This document shows positions 41,462 through 50,408 of a DNA stretch of 64,000 bases, one piece after another. Every line of letters starts with the position of its first letter. The stretch's first letter is position 1. The translations under genes were made by a program, and so were the position numbers. Under the pieces are notes generated by a model, which was not told the origin of the DNA, ran no database searches, and saw nothing but the letters and a program-made list of their open reading frames with translations. Source of the DNA: Pseudomonas sp. dw_358 (GTDB lineage: Bacteria; Pseudomonadota; Gammaproteobacteria; Pseudomonadales; Pseudomonadaceae); NCBI RefSeq assembly GCF_018449655.1, contig NZ_JAAVUX010000001.1, positions 558,001-622,000 of the forward strand. The letters are read 5' to 3'.

Positions 41462-43270
41462 TCAGGTGATGTCCACAGCCTTGGCCATTTCCGGCTCGTC
41501 CAGGCCCATGGCATGCAGGCGCGCGTAGTAGCCGTTCTGGGCCAGCAACTGGGCGTGAGTGCCACGCTCGACGATCTGGCCCTGGTCCATGACCAGAATC
41601 AGGTCGGCCTTCTCGATGGTGGTCAGCCGGTGAGCGATCACCAGCGTGGTTCGGCCCTTCATGACCTGATCCAGCGCTGCCTGGATGTGCCGTTCCGACT
41701 CGGTGTCGAGGGCCGAGGTGGCTTCGTCGAGGATCAGCACCGGAGCGTTCTTGAGCAGCGCACGGGCAATCGCCAGGCGCTGGCGCTGGCCACCGGACAG
41801 CATCACGCCATTTTCCCCGACCTCGGTGTCGAAGCCATGGGGCAACTGATCGATGAAGTCCTTGGCGTAAGCATCGGCCGCTGCCGTTTCCACCGCCTCG
41901 CGCGGCGCGGCGGCCAGGTCACCGTAGGCGATATTGGCGTGCACCGTGTCGTTGAACAGGGTGACGTTCTGGTTGACCTGGGCAATGTGCCGACGCAGGT
42001 TGCCGAGCCGGTACTGGTCGATCTCCACGCCATCCAGCAGTACTTGCCCTTCGCTGTGCTGATAGAACCGCGGTATCAGATTGGCCAAGGTCGACTTGCC
42101 GCTGCCCGAACGGCCCACCAGCGCGATCATCTGCCCTGGGGACGCGGTGAAATTGATATCCCGCAGCACCTGACGATCGGTGCCGGGGTAGGTGAAGCTC
42201 AGGTTGCGCACCTGCAGCTCGCCAGCCACTCGGTCGCGCTCGACGGTGCCCGCATCCACTTCGGACACTTCATCCAATTGCTCGAAGATGCTCTCGGCAC
42301 CGGCCACGCCCTTCTGGATCGTCGAACTGACCTCCGACAACTGGCGGATCGGTTTAGGCAACAGGCCCGCCGCCGTGATATAGGCAATCAGATCACCCGG
42401 GCTGGCATCGCCGCGCAGCAGCAGGACGAGGAACATCAATGCGGCCATGGCGGTGTAGATCACTACCTGCAACATCGGCGTGTACACCGCGCTGGTCTTG
42501 TTCATGGTCAGCTGCTTGTCGGTGTTGCTCTGGCTGGCCTTGGCAAACCGCTCGCGCTCGTAGGGCTCGCCACCGAAGCTGCGCACCACGCGATAGCCCT
42601 GGATGGTTTCCGAGGCGACGTGGGTGACGTCGCCCATCGCCACCTGGATTTTCTTGCTCTGCTTGCGGAATTTGCGGCTGGCACTGCCGACCATCAGGGC
42701 AATGATCGGCAGGATCGCCAACATGACCAAGGTCAGTTTCCAGTTCATCCACAGTAGATAGCCAAACAGGAACACCACGGTCAGGCCTTCACGGATCACG
42801 GTCTTGATCGCATCGGTGGCGGCACCGGTGACCATGGTCACGTTGAAGGTGATGCGGGAAATCAGGTGGCCAGAGTTATGGGTGTCGAAATAACGATTGG
42901 GGAGCACCAGCAGCTTGTTGAACAACTCGACCCGCAGGTCGTGGACCAGACCCAGGGTGACCTTGGCCAAATAAAAGTTACCCAGAAACGACCCCAGGCC
43001 TTGCCAGGCAGCGATCAACACCAGCAGCAGCGGCACCGCCTGCAGCAATTGCAGGTCGCGCAGGTAGGGAATCTTCGGGAACAGCGCCGCTTGCGGATTG
43101 GTCAGCCCGTCGACGAAGTACTTGAGGATCCCGGCCAGCATGGGTTGGGTCGAGGCAAAGATCACAAAGCCCAAGATGCTCAATGCGAACACACTCACGT
43201 ACGGCACAACATAGGTGAGCAGGCGCATGTAGATTTTCATGCTGGAAGTTTCTGGCTGGCTCATGGTCAT
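41462..43270 (-). CDS. msbA: Lipid A export ATP-binding/permease protein MsbA
   Basis: 602 residues from the ATG at 43270 (a second ATG two codons later is possible). The six-helix ABC exporter domain is fused to a nucleotide-binding domain with Walker A GRSGSGKST, signature LSGGQRQR and Walker B VLILDEATSALD. It flips lipid A-core across the inner membrane. A much longer upstream frame runs antisense to the next gene and is rejected. Confidence 0.96.
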   Translation of the reverse strand: MTMSQPETSSMKIYMRLLTYVVPYVSVFALSILGFVIFASTQPMLAGILKYFVDGLTNPQAALFPKIPYLRDLQLLQAVPLLLVLIAAWQGLGSFLGNFYLAKVTLGLVHDLRVELFNKLLVLPNRYFDTHNSGHLISRITFNVTMVTGAATDAIKTVIREGLTVVFLFGYLLWMNWKLTLVMLAILPIIALMVGSASRKFRKQSKKIQVAMGDVTHVASETIQGYRVVRSFGGEPYERERFAKASQSNTDKQLTMNKTSAVYTPMLQVVIYTAMAALMFLVLLLRGDASPGDLIAYITAAGLLPKPIRQLSEVSSTIQKGVAGAESIFEQLDEVSEVDAGTVERDRVAGELQVRNLSFTYPGTDRQVLRDINFTASPGQMIALVGRSGSGKSTLANLIPRFYQHSEGQVLLDGVEIDQYRLGNLRRHIAQVNQNVTLFNDTVHANIAYGDLAAAPREAVETAAADAYAKDFIDQLPHGFDTEVGENGVMLSGGQRQRLAIARALLKNAPVLILDEATSALDTESERHIQAALDQVMKGRTTLVIAHRLTTIEKADLILVMDQGQIVERGTHAQLLAQNGYYARLHAMGLDEPEMAKAVDIT

Positions 43271-43366
43271 CGGTATGAAAAAATGAGGCCGAATTCTAGC
43301 ACAGCACCAGCCCAATGACCCCAAGCGCCCCGGCTGCGGTATCATGTGCCGATTTGGGAGGCCCGC

Positions 43367-44029
43367 ATGCGCGCACTCGCTTATACAGACTACGAAGCTT
43401 TGCGCAGCGGCGCCGAGGTGATCGAGGCGGATGCCTCCGGGGACAAGGTCCTGCTGCTGCCTGATGGAAATTTCATCAAGCTGTTCAGGCGCAAGCGCCT
43501 GATTTCCTCGGCCGTGCTGTTTCCCTACGCCAAACGCTTTGCCGAGAACGCCAGCCAGCTGCGTCGGCGCGGCATACCGGCGCCCCACGTGCTGCATACC
43601 TGGCGCGTGCCGGAGATCAAGCGTGATCTGGTGCATTACGAGCCCCTGCCCGGCAAGACCCTGCGCCAGCTGATCGGCCAGCCCGAGCACTTCAACGACC
43701 TGACCCTGCTGGAGCGCTTTGGCGAGTTCGTCGCCCTGCTGCACAGCAAGGGCATCTACTTCCGCTCGGTGCACCTGGGCAATGTGGTCATCACCCCGGA
43801 CAACCAGATCGGCCTGATCGACATCGCCGACCTGCGCACCTTCCGCCATACCCTGCCGAAGAACATGTGCCTGCGCAATTTCCAGCACATGCGTCGTTAC
43901 AAGCGGGATGTGGCGTGGTTGTTACAGCAGGATGGCCGGGTGTTTTTCGAGAGTTATGTAAAGCACAGCGGGCATGAGTGGAACGGGGCGAATCTGGCCG
44001 AGGGGTTGCGCAGCGCCGCGCAGGGATGA
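43367..44029 (+). CDS. LPS core kinase-like protein (PA4998 type)
   Basis: 220 residues from the ATG at 43367 (GGGAGG upstream). A truncated protein-kinase-like fold shows VHLGNVVI in the catalytic-loop position and LIDIADL in the metal-binding position, as in the WaaP/Kdo-kinase family. The canonical HRD is replaced by SVH, so activity is uncertain. It is divergent from msbA. In PAO1 the homologue is followed by waaL, which is missing here. Confidence 0.75.
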   Translation: MRALAYTDYEALRSGAEVIEADASGDKVLLLPDGNFIKLFRRKRLISSAVLFPYAKRFAENASQLRRRGIPAPHVLHTWRVPEIKRDLVHYEPLPGKTLRQLIGQPEHFNDLTLLERFGEFVALLHSKGIYFRSVHLGNVVITPDNQIGLIDIADLRTFRHTLPKNMCLRNFQHMRRYKRDVAWLLQQDGRVFFESYVKHSGHEWNGANLAEGLRSAAQG

Positions 44030-44048
44030 TTGACCCCAGGGGGTGGGC

Positions 44049-45005
44049 TTAAACCCCCAGCGCCCGGCGCAACCGCTGCCAGGCATTGATCGGCGCTTGC
44101 GGGCGCAGTGGCGCTCGCAAGTCTTCAACGATGCGCTGACCAATCGCCGCAAAGGAAAACTGCGCCACGGCCAGATCCCGCCCATTTTGCGCAATGCTCT
44201 GCGCCAATGACGGATCGGCTCGCAAGATAGCCAGCTTTTCCTGCAACTGGCTGATGCTGGTGTAGAACACCACGTTGTGCATGTCCCGCAGACCCAGGGC
44301 GCGGTTTTCGGCTTCGCCTTGATCGTAAGCCAGCAGCACGCAACCGCAGGCCATGGCCTCGAAATTCTTGATCATGTATTCACCCATGCCCACGTCGGCA
44401 CTGGCAAAGAAGCGAATCCGGTTCAGCGTCTGCAGGTATTCATCCCCCGACTTGGTACGGGTGACCAGTAGATCCTCGACCTGCCCGAGTTCATCGAGCA
44501 AGGCCTTGCGCCCACTGTAGGCCACACTGTTGACGCTGCCGACGAAGCCCAGTTCGATGTCCCGCGCCAGCCCCAGATCGCTCAATAGACGCTGGTCGTA
44601 GCCCTTGGGCACGAACAGCGCATCGAAGCCTTCGCTGCGCAGCCGTTCGCTGACCACAAAGCCCGAGATCAACACCCGCACCCAAGGCATCTTGCGGTAG
44701 TGGGCGCTGAACTTGCCGGTGTATTTGCAGGCGATATAGTTCTGGTAGGCGTCGTGTTCGAGGATCACCAGGTTGGGCACGGTGCGGATAAAGCCGGCTT
44801 GACGAATCTCCTGCTTGAATCGCAGGAAGAAGACGATGCGGTCGTAGCGTGAAACGTCCACCTCACGGCGAAAGTAGCCGCGCAGGTCACGCTGGTCGGC
44901 CGAGGTGAGCCAACGCAGGTCGCATTCGCAGTGGGCGGCTATGCCTTCATACAGACGGTCGAGAATGACACGCTGCTCTTTCTGCACCAGAAGTAGGACT
45001 TTCAT
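44049..45005 (-). CDS. ssg: Glycosyltransferase, CgeB/Ssg-like
   Basis: 318 residues. The GT-B type C-terminal half has FVGSVNSVAYSGRKALL and YMIKNFEAMACGCVLLAYDQGE, typical of CgeB-like glycosyltransferases. By position beside dnpA it matches PA5001 (Ssg), a cell-surface-sugar glycosyltransferase; that symbol is by synteny. It overlaps dnpA by one base and is the last gene of the second core operon. Confidence 0.72.
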   Translation of the reverse strand: MKVLLLVQKEQRVILDRLYEGIAAHCECDLRWLTSADQRDLRGYFRREVDVSRYDRIVFFLRFKQEIRQAGFIRTVPNLVILEHDAYQNYIACKYTGKFSAHYRKMPWVRVLISGFVVSERLRSEGFDALFVPKGYDQRLLSDLGLARDIELGFVGSVNSVAYSGRKALLDELGQVEDLLVTRTKSGDEYLQTLNRIRFFASADVGMGEYMIKNFEAMACGCVLLAYDQGEAENRALGLRDMHNVVFYTSISQLQEKLAILRADPSLAQSIAQNGRDLAVAQFSFAAIGQRIVEDLRAPLRPQAPINAWQRLRRALGV

Positions 45006-46444
45006 CAGGAACCCGGCTGATCGTCATCGCGGCCCACGTCACGGCGCCAGAACAACTCATGGCGGCGCACGGCCTTGCGGAAAAATTCGTTTTCACCTTC
45101 AGCCGGCCAGCGCCGAGCGGCCAGGCGCTGCTGCAACCAGCGGCGCAGACGGCGCTTGAACGGCATCGGAGGCTGCAGGTCGTGCATCATGCCCAGCGCC
45201 ATGGCCTTGTCCCGACGCAGCGGCGCCGGCAGTGACAGGCTGCAGGGGATCAGGCTCGGATCGGCCGCGAACACGGGTGGCAGGCTAACGCCCATGTGCG
45301 CATCACCCATGGGCCAGCGGTCGTTGTCGTGCAGGTGGTTGGCGTAACCCAGCAGGGTTTCGGGCTGCCAGGCCAGGCCCAGCAACGCTTCGTGCACCGC
45401 GGCCTGGGCGCAGATGTGGTCCGGGTGCGGATCGATGCTGGCATGGGGCATTACGATGACTTCGGGACGGGCCAGCAATAGCAGCGCGCGCAGATCGGCC
45501 AGCAGGTTGTTCCAGCTGGGCACACCATCATCACCCGGCAACGCCAGCCGGTTGTATTGGCGGAACAACCGGGTATCCGAGAGCTGCGCTTCACGGGAGG
45601 CAATCGGCTGATCCGGAGCAGCCTGCATCGCCGGCAACTGCAGACAAAAATACCCCAACTGCACACAATGCTCCGCCGGGACGCCACCCCACAGCGGCAC
45701 GGCAATACTGTCCCAGGCCCGCAGGCGGCCTTTGGTTTGCGCCGCTTCGGCGCCAGACATGCCCATGTCCTGGTAGAACTCAGCCTCGATCTCGCCGGCG
45801 GTGAGGGTGACGATCCAGGCTTCAGCCGCCTGACTGTACAGCCCGAAGGCCGCCAGCTCGGCGTCATCGGCATGGGGCGCGATGACCATCACACGCTTGG
45901 GGCGCAGATCGGAATGATTGAATGCCCAGAGTCGCGGCGCTCCGACGACGCGGCAATGCTGGCCAAGCAGCGCCAGTCGCCCGGCCTGCAGGGCCTGGCT
46001 TTCGCCGGTGATATTCAGATAACGCAGGCCCTGGACACCGCGCTCGAAGGCCTGGGCATCGTCCAGCGCGCCTCCTACGACACGGATCACGGGGTCGAGA
46101 AAACGGCCAAGCCATCGGCTTTTCAGACGCACTTCAACGATCAGCGTTGCATCCACCGCCACGCACGCCCCCTGTGCCAGGCTCAAGCGGCCGCCGTCGA
46201 AGCCGACTGGCAGTTCATTGGCTTCGGGCAGCCGATAGTGGTAATCGTCTTTTGGCGAATAGAACAGATGGTCAGCGAACCAGGCTTCATGGGCAACCCA
46301 CCCGACCACAGCCAGCACCAAGGGCAACCACCAAGCGACCAGCACGCCCGCCACGATCAGCACCCAGAAAGCGATCAGCAGCGCCACCCGCTTGTGGCGA
46401 CGATGGCGCTTGAGCAACTGCTGCTTACGGCTACCGGCACTCAT
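45005..46444 (-). CDS. dnpA: PIG-L family de-N-acetylase DnpA
   Basis: 479 residues from the ATG at 46444, overlapping the mig-14 stop as ATGA. An N-terminal membrane segment (about 20-50) is followed by the zinc-binding PHADDAE motif (about 185-191) and a second HPDH motif later, both PIG-L/LmbE hallmarks. In P. aeruginosa DnpA (PA5002) affects fluoroquinolone tolerance and is thought to modify LPS core sugars; that link is from the literature, not this sequence. Confidence 0.85.
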   Translation of the reverse strand: MSAGSRKQQLLKRHRRHKRVALLIAFWVLIVAGVLVAWWLPLVLAVVGWVAHEAWFADHLFYSPKDDYHYRLPEANELPVGFDGGRLSLAQGACVAVDATLIVEVRLKSRWLGRFLDPVIRVVGGALDDAQAFERGVQGLRYLNITGESQALQAGRLALLGQHCRVVGAPRLWAFNHSDLRPKRVMVIAPHADDAELAAFGLYSQAAEAWIVTLTAGEIEAEFYQDMGMSGAEAAQTKGRLRAWDSIAVPLWGGVPAEHCVQLGYFCLQLPAMQAAPDQPIASREAQLSDTRLFRQYNRLALPGDDGVPSWNNLLADLRALLLLARPEVIVMPHASIDPHPDHICAQAAVHEALLGLAWQPETLLGYANHLHDNDRWPMGDAHMGVSLPPVFAADPSLIPCSLSLPAPLRRDKAMALGMMHDLQPPMPFKRRLRRWLQQRLAARRWPAEGENEFFRKAVRRHELFWRRDVGRDDDQPGS

Positions 46445-47337
46445 GACTGGAACACCGGCACCGGGCTGCACCAGCGCTCCTTGTACTCGCGGTCGGCACG
46501 GCCGAAGGAAAAGCGCAGCGCCTTGCCATCGGCCCGGGCCTGCTCCCAGGCCGCCTGGGTGTTGAGAAAGCTCAGCACGCTGCCTGGACTGAAGTCGCGC
46601 ATTTCGGGATCGACTCCGCCATTGACGTATTCGACACTGACCCACTGCGGCGCCTGCACCCGATAGATCAGCTGTACGGCGATCGGCGCGCCATTGAGGA
46701 AGATCACCGACCCCATCAACAAGTCCCGCAGACGCTCAAGCACCTCGGTCATGAGCGCGGCACCGGTGGCGGGAAAACCCCAGCGGCGCTGGAACAGATC
46801 GCAGTAGATCGCCGCCAGGTCGCCGCTGGAAATTTCTGCTACCGGCTGGACGATACCGCCCGCCTCTTCCAGCAAACGCAACTCGCGGCGCTGGTTGTAG
46901 CGAAACTTCTTCGACAAGTCCTCCGGGGCACGGGCCATGGCCAAGGCCTCGGCCTGTACCTGCAGGCCCCCGACGCGCCCGGTATTGAGCTCGGAGAGGT
47001 AGCGGGCGCGGTGGCGCAAGGGCACTTGGGCGTTGTCGGCAGCGGGCAGAATCAGCTCGGCGTTACCCAGGTCGAACAAGCCTTTCTTGCCCCGACGCTT
47101 GAGCACGTCCTTGGACAGGGCCAGATCACGGCCCCAGGTAGCAATGGCGGCCTTGAGCTCGCCGTCCTGCTCCCAGCCCAGATAGCGCACCGGAATGCCA
47201 GCCAGGTCCGCCAGCTGCTCGATCACCCGCGGATGGGTCGCCACGCTGCCACCGAAGCGCTGCCAGGTGACCGCGTAAGCGTCGGCGTCGATGGTCGCCC
47301 AGCCGCGCTCGCGCCAGCTTTGCAGTCGATTGAGCAT
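46441..47337 (-). CDS. mig-14: Mig-14 family protein (antimicrobial peptide resistance)
   Basis: 298 residues with a GNAT/FemAB-like fold: KKFRYNQRRELRLLEEAGG in the middle and a C-terminal RFSFGRADREYKERWC typical of Mig-14. Homologues in Salmonella and P. aeruginosa (PA5003) help resist cationic peptides at the inner membrane. Start and stop overlap both neighbours (1 and 4 bases), so it is translated as part of the wapH-mig-14-dnpA chain. Confidence 0.82.
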   Translation of the reverse strand: MLNRLQSWRERGWATIDADAYAVTWQRFGGSVATHPRVIEQLADLAGIPVRYLGWEQDGELKAAIATWGRDLALSKDVLKRRGKKGLFDLGNAELILPAADNAQVPLRHRARYLSELNTGRVGGLQVQAEALAMARAPEDLSKKFRYNQRRELRLLEEAGGIVQPVAEISSGDLAAIYCDLFQRRWGFPATGAALMTEVLERLRDLLMGSVIFLNGAPIAVQLIYRVQAPQWVSVEYVNGGVDPEMRDFSPGSVLSFLNTQAAWEQARADGKALRFSFGRADREYKERWCSPVPVFQS

Positions 47338-48467
47338 CAGGCCTCCGCTGTCAGCGCGGCAACGGCGGGCAAGCGCCAGAAACTTTCGCGCACGGCTTCA
47401 TCGGAAAAGCGTTCGTGCAGCCGCACCCGCATCGACTCGGCACAGGCCTGGCGCTGCCCGGCATCCAGCCCCTGCAAGTGCACCAGCCCTTCGGCCAGTC
47501 GCGTCGCATCGCCCAGCGGGAACAGCAGGCCAACGCCATCTACCACTTCCCGGGCGCCCCCTGCAGCAGTGGCTATCACCGGCACTCCGGCGGCCATGGC
47601 TTCGAGCAGTACCATGCCGAACGGCTCGTGATCAGAGCTCAGGGCAAACACATCGAAGGCTGCGAAATAGCGACGCGCGTCAGCCACCTGACCGAGAAAG
47701 CGCACCTGGCTCTCGATACCCAGCTCACGGGCCAGCTCAATCAGGTCCTGCTCCAGCCGGCCCTTGCCCATGATCACCAATTGGGCGTGTTGCGGCAGGG
47801 ACGGCAGAGCCTGAGCGAAGCCGCGCAGCAGCGTGGCCTGGTCCTTGTCCGGATGCAGACGGCCGACGTTGCCGACAATCCAGGCGTCCTGGGGCAGCCC
47901 CAAGGCATCCCGGGCCGGCCCTTCGGACAGTTGCTGCGCCTGCAGCCCCTCGATATCAATACGGTTGTATAGCGTGCGAATACGCCCGGTGGGCCATTTC
48001 GGCAGGCACTGACGCATGTCGTCGCGCACAGCGTCGGATACACCGATCAGGCTCAGGCGACGACGAAACAGGTTGGCAAACAGACGCCGCCCCGGCCGCT
48101 GGTAGTCACCGAAGGCGTGATGCACGCCCATGACCGGCAAGCGCGTCCCCAGCAGCGCGATGTAAATGGGCTTGAAGCGATGGGCGATGCAGAAGCTGAA
48201 ATCCCGGGACGCGGCAATTCGGCGCAGATCCCGGATAGCGGCCAGCTTGAGGCCACGGATAGCCTTGGAGCTGTACTCCATGAACAGGACTTCGTCGCTG
48301 GCGCAACCCGCCGCCACCTCAGGGTCTGCCACCCCGGTGAGAAACACCGTGGTCACCCGATAGCCGCTACCGGCAAACAGGCTCGCGTACTGACGGGCGC
48401 AATCGAGGAAAGGCCCGTCATAGCCGTGGCAGAACTGCAGCACATGACGCTCAGCCGAGCGTGTCAT
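47337..48467 (-). CDS. wapH: LPS core glycosyltransferase WapH
   Basis: 376 residues, GT4 family: NVGRLHPDKDQATLLRGFA begins the nucleotide-binding half and EPFGMVLLEAMAAGVPVI is the E-x7-E motif. By synteny it is WapH (PA5004), a glucosyltransferase for the outer core. It overlaps the carbamoyltransferase gene by 17 bases and mig-14 by one. Confidence 0.85.
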   Translation of the reverse strand: MTRSAERHVLQFCHGYDGPFLDCARQYASLFAGSGYRVTTVFLTGVADPEVAAGCASDEVLFMEYSSKAIRGLKLAAIRDLRRIAASRDFSFCIAHRFKPIYIALLGTRLPVMGVHHAFGDYQRPGRRLFANLFRRRLSLIGVSDAVRDDMRQCLPKWPTGRIRTLYNRIDIEGLQAQQLSEGPARDALGLPQDAWIVGNVGRLHPDKDQATLLRGFAQALPSLPQHAQLVIMGKGRLEQDLIELARELGIESQVRFLGQVADARRYFAAFDVFALSSDHEPFGMVLLEAMAAGVPVIATAAGGAREVVDGVGLLFPLGDATRLAEGLVHLQGLDAGQRQACAESMRVRLHERFSDEAVRESFWRLPAVAALTAEA

Positions 48468-50208
48468 AAGCGTCAGCGCCCTCTTTGACCACGAGGATGT
48501 CTTCCATGATCAGGTACTGCAGGTCGGAGCCGAAGAACATGTTCAAGGCGTCGGTGGGCGAGCAGATCATGGGCTCGCCACGACGGTTGAGCGAGGTGTT
48601 GAGCGACACGCCGTTGCCGGTCAGGTCTTCGAGGGCCTTCATCATGTCGTAATAGCGCGGGTTATATTCGCGCTTGAGCACCTGGGCGCGGGACGTCCCG
48701 TCCTCGTGCACGACTTCCGGCACGCGGGTCTTCCACTCTTCTGCCACTTCAAAGGTGAAAGTCATGAAGGGGGCCGGGTGGTCGACCTTGATCATCTGCG
48801 GCGCCACGGTGTCGAGCATCGACGGGCAGAAAGGCCTCCAGCGTTCGCGGAACTTGATCTGGTGGTTGATGCGATCGGCCACGCCGGCAACGCTCGGGCA
48901 ACCAATGATCGACCGGCCGCCCAGGGCGCGCGGGCCGAACTCCATGCGGCCCTGGAACCAGGCCACCGGGTTGCCATCGACCATGATCCTGGCAATCTGC
49001 CGAGGCATGTCGTCCAGCTTGCGCCAAGTGGGCGCGCTCGGGTGCCGGGCGCACGCAGCGATCACATCTTCGTTGCTGTAGGACGGGCCGAGGTAGACGT
49101 GTTCCATCTTCTCCACCGGCACGCCACGGGCATGGGACACATAGGCCGCCGCGCCGACTGCCGTCCCTGCATCGCCGGAAGCCGGCTGCACGAACAGCTC
49201 CTTGACATCGTTGCGCGCGATGATCTTCTGGTTCAGCTTGACGTTCAGGGCGCAGCCGCCGGCGAACGCCAGCTTGCCGGTTTCCTTGAGGATGTCGCCC
49301 AGGTAGTGGTCGATCATCTGCAAAGACAGCTTCTCGAACAGCGCCTGCATGCTGGCCGCATAGTGAATGTACGGCTCGTCGGCGATGTCGCCTTCACGCT
49401 TGGGCCCCAGCCATTCGATGAGCTTGGGCGAGAAGTAGAAGCCCTTGCCCTTCTCCTTGTAGCGGCGGATGCCGACCACGTTGGCGTAGTCGGTGTTGAT
49501 CACCAGCTCGCCGTTTTCAAAAGTGGCCAGGCGCGAGAAGTCATACTTGCTGGCGTCGCCGTACGGCGCCATGCCCATGACCTTGAACTCGCCGTCGAGC
49601 ATCTCGAAGCCAAGGAACTCGGTGATCGCGCCGTACAGGCCGCCGAGGGAGTCCGGATCGTAGAACTCCTTGATCTTGTGGATCTTGCCGTTCTCGCCAT
49701 AGCCGAAGAAAGTGGTGGCGTACTCGCCCTTGCCGTCAATGCCGAGGATTGCGGTCTTCTCCTGGAAGCCCGAGCAATGGTAAGCGCTGGAGGCGTGGGC
49801 CAAGTGATGCTCGACCGGCTCGATCTTGATCTTCTTCGGGTCGAAGCCCAACTGCTGCAGGCACCAGACGATCTTGTTGCGATAGCGCTTGTAGCGACGG
49901 TTGCCCATCAGGATCGCATCGAACGCGCGGTCCGGGGCATACCAGTAGCGCTTGGCAAACTTCCAGCGCGCCTCGCCGAACAGGCTGATAGGCGCAAACG
50001 GAATGGCCACGACGTCGACGTCGGAAGGCTTGATGCCCGCCTGCTCCAGGCAGAACTTCGCCGACTCGTAGGGCATGCGGTTCTTTGCGTGCTTGTCACG
50101 AACGAACCGTTCTTCTTCGGCGGCGGCGATCAATTTGCCGTCGATATAAAGGGCCGCGGAGGGATCATGGCTCAGGGCGCCGGACAGGCCGAGAATCGTC
50201 AATGCCAA
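48451..50208 (-). CDS. LPS core carbamoyltransferase (NodU/CmcH family)
   Basis: 585 residues from a TTG start with GAGG eight bases upstream. The N-terminal Kae1-like domain has EHHLAHASSAYH (metal/carbamoyl-adenylate site) and GGCALNVKLNQ. The C-terminal YrdC-like part has MEFGPRALGGRSIIGCP. In Pseudomonas the heptose II of the core carries a 7-O-carbamoyl group, and the PA5005 homologue is the proposed enzyme. First gene of the operon, divergent from the toxin-like gene. Confidence 0.87.
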   Translation of the reverse strand: MALTILGLSGALSHDPSAALYIDGKLIAAAEEERFVRDKHAKNRMPYESAKFCLEQAGIKPSDVDVVAIPFAPISLFGEARWKFAKRYWYAPDRAFDAILMGNRRYKRYRNKIVWCLQQLGFDPKKIKIEPVEHHLAHASSAYHCSGFQEKTAILGIDGKGEYATTFFGYGENGKIHKIKEFYDPDSLGGLYGAITEFLGFEMLDGEFKVMGMAPYGDASKYDFSRLATFENGELVINTDYANVVGIRRYKEKGKGFYFSPKLIEWLGPKREGDIADEPYIHYAASMQALFEKLSLQMIDHYLGDILKETGKLAFAGGCALNVKLNQKIIARNDVKELFVQPASGDAGTAVGAAAYVSHARGVPVEKMEHVYLGPSYSNEDVIAACARHPSAPTWRKLDDMPRQIARIMVDGNPVAWFQGRMEFGPRALGGRSIIGCPSVAGVADRINHQIKFRERWRPFCPSMLDTVAPQMIKVDHPAPFMTFTFEVAEEWKTRVPEVVHEDGTSRAQVLKREYNPRYYDMMKALEDLTGNGVSLNTSLNRRGEPMICSPTDALNMFFGSDLQYLIMEDILVVKEGADAYDTLG

Positions 50209-50408
50209 GGGTCTAGCCTCTTTAAACTGGATAGTCAGGCTGGCGGCCGACGGGCGGCGGGCAGCTAAAGCGCGGGATTATAACGTAATACAGCCCAAGG
50301 CAGTAACGGCGGCAGCGCGCCCTGGCCGATCCAGCCAGATGAGATTTTTATACCGCCCCCTGCCCCTGCCCCCGTCCTACCCTCGCTCCCTTTGCCTGGA
50401 GCGCCCTG
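50209..50408. promoter_or_regulatory. Divergent intergenic region, carbamoyltransferase / toxin-like gene
   Basis: 200 bases holding promoters for both flanking genes. An AT-rich patch (TTATAACGTAATA at 50279-50291) is the only likely -10 area; a C-rich run follows before the GGAG site of the toxin-like gene. No repeat scar or transposon end was seen. Confidence 0.4.

Noticed and set aside
43271..43888. Long N-terminal extension of msbA
   Set aside because: The extension runs antisense through the PA4998-type kinase gene, which has its own GGGAGG site and motifs; MsbA aligns well from the ATG at 43270.
48706..50268. 520-codon plus-strand frame opposite the carbamoyltransferase
   Set aside because: Antisense shadow; the minus-strand frame carries the full set of NodU/CmcH motifs.
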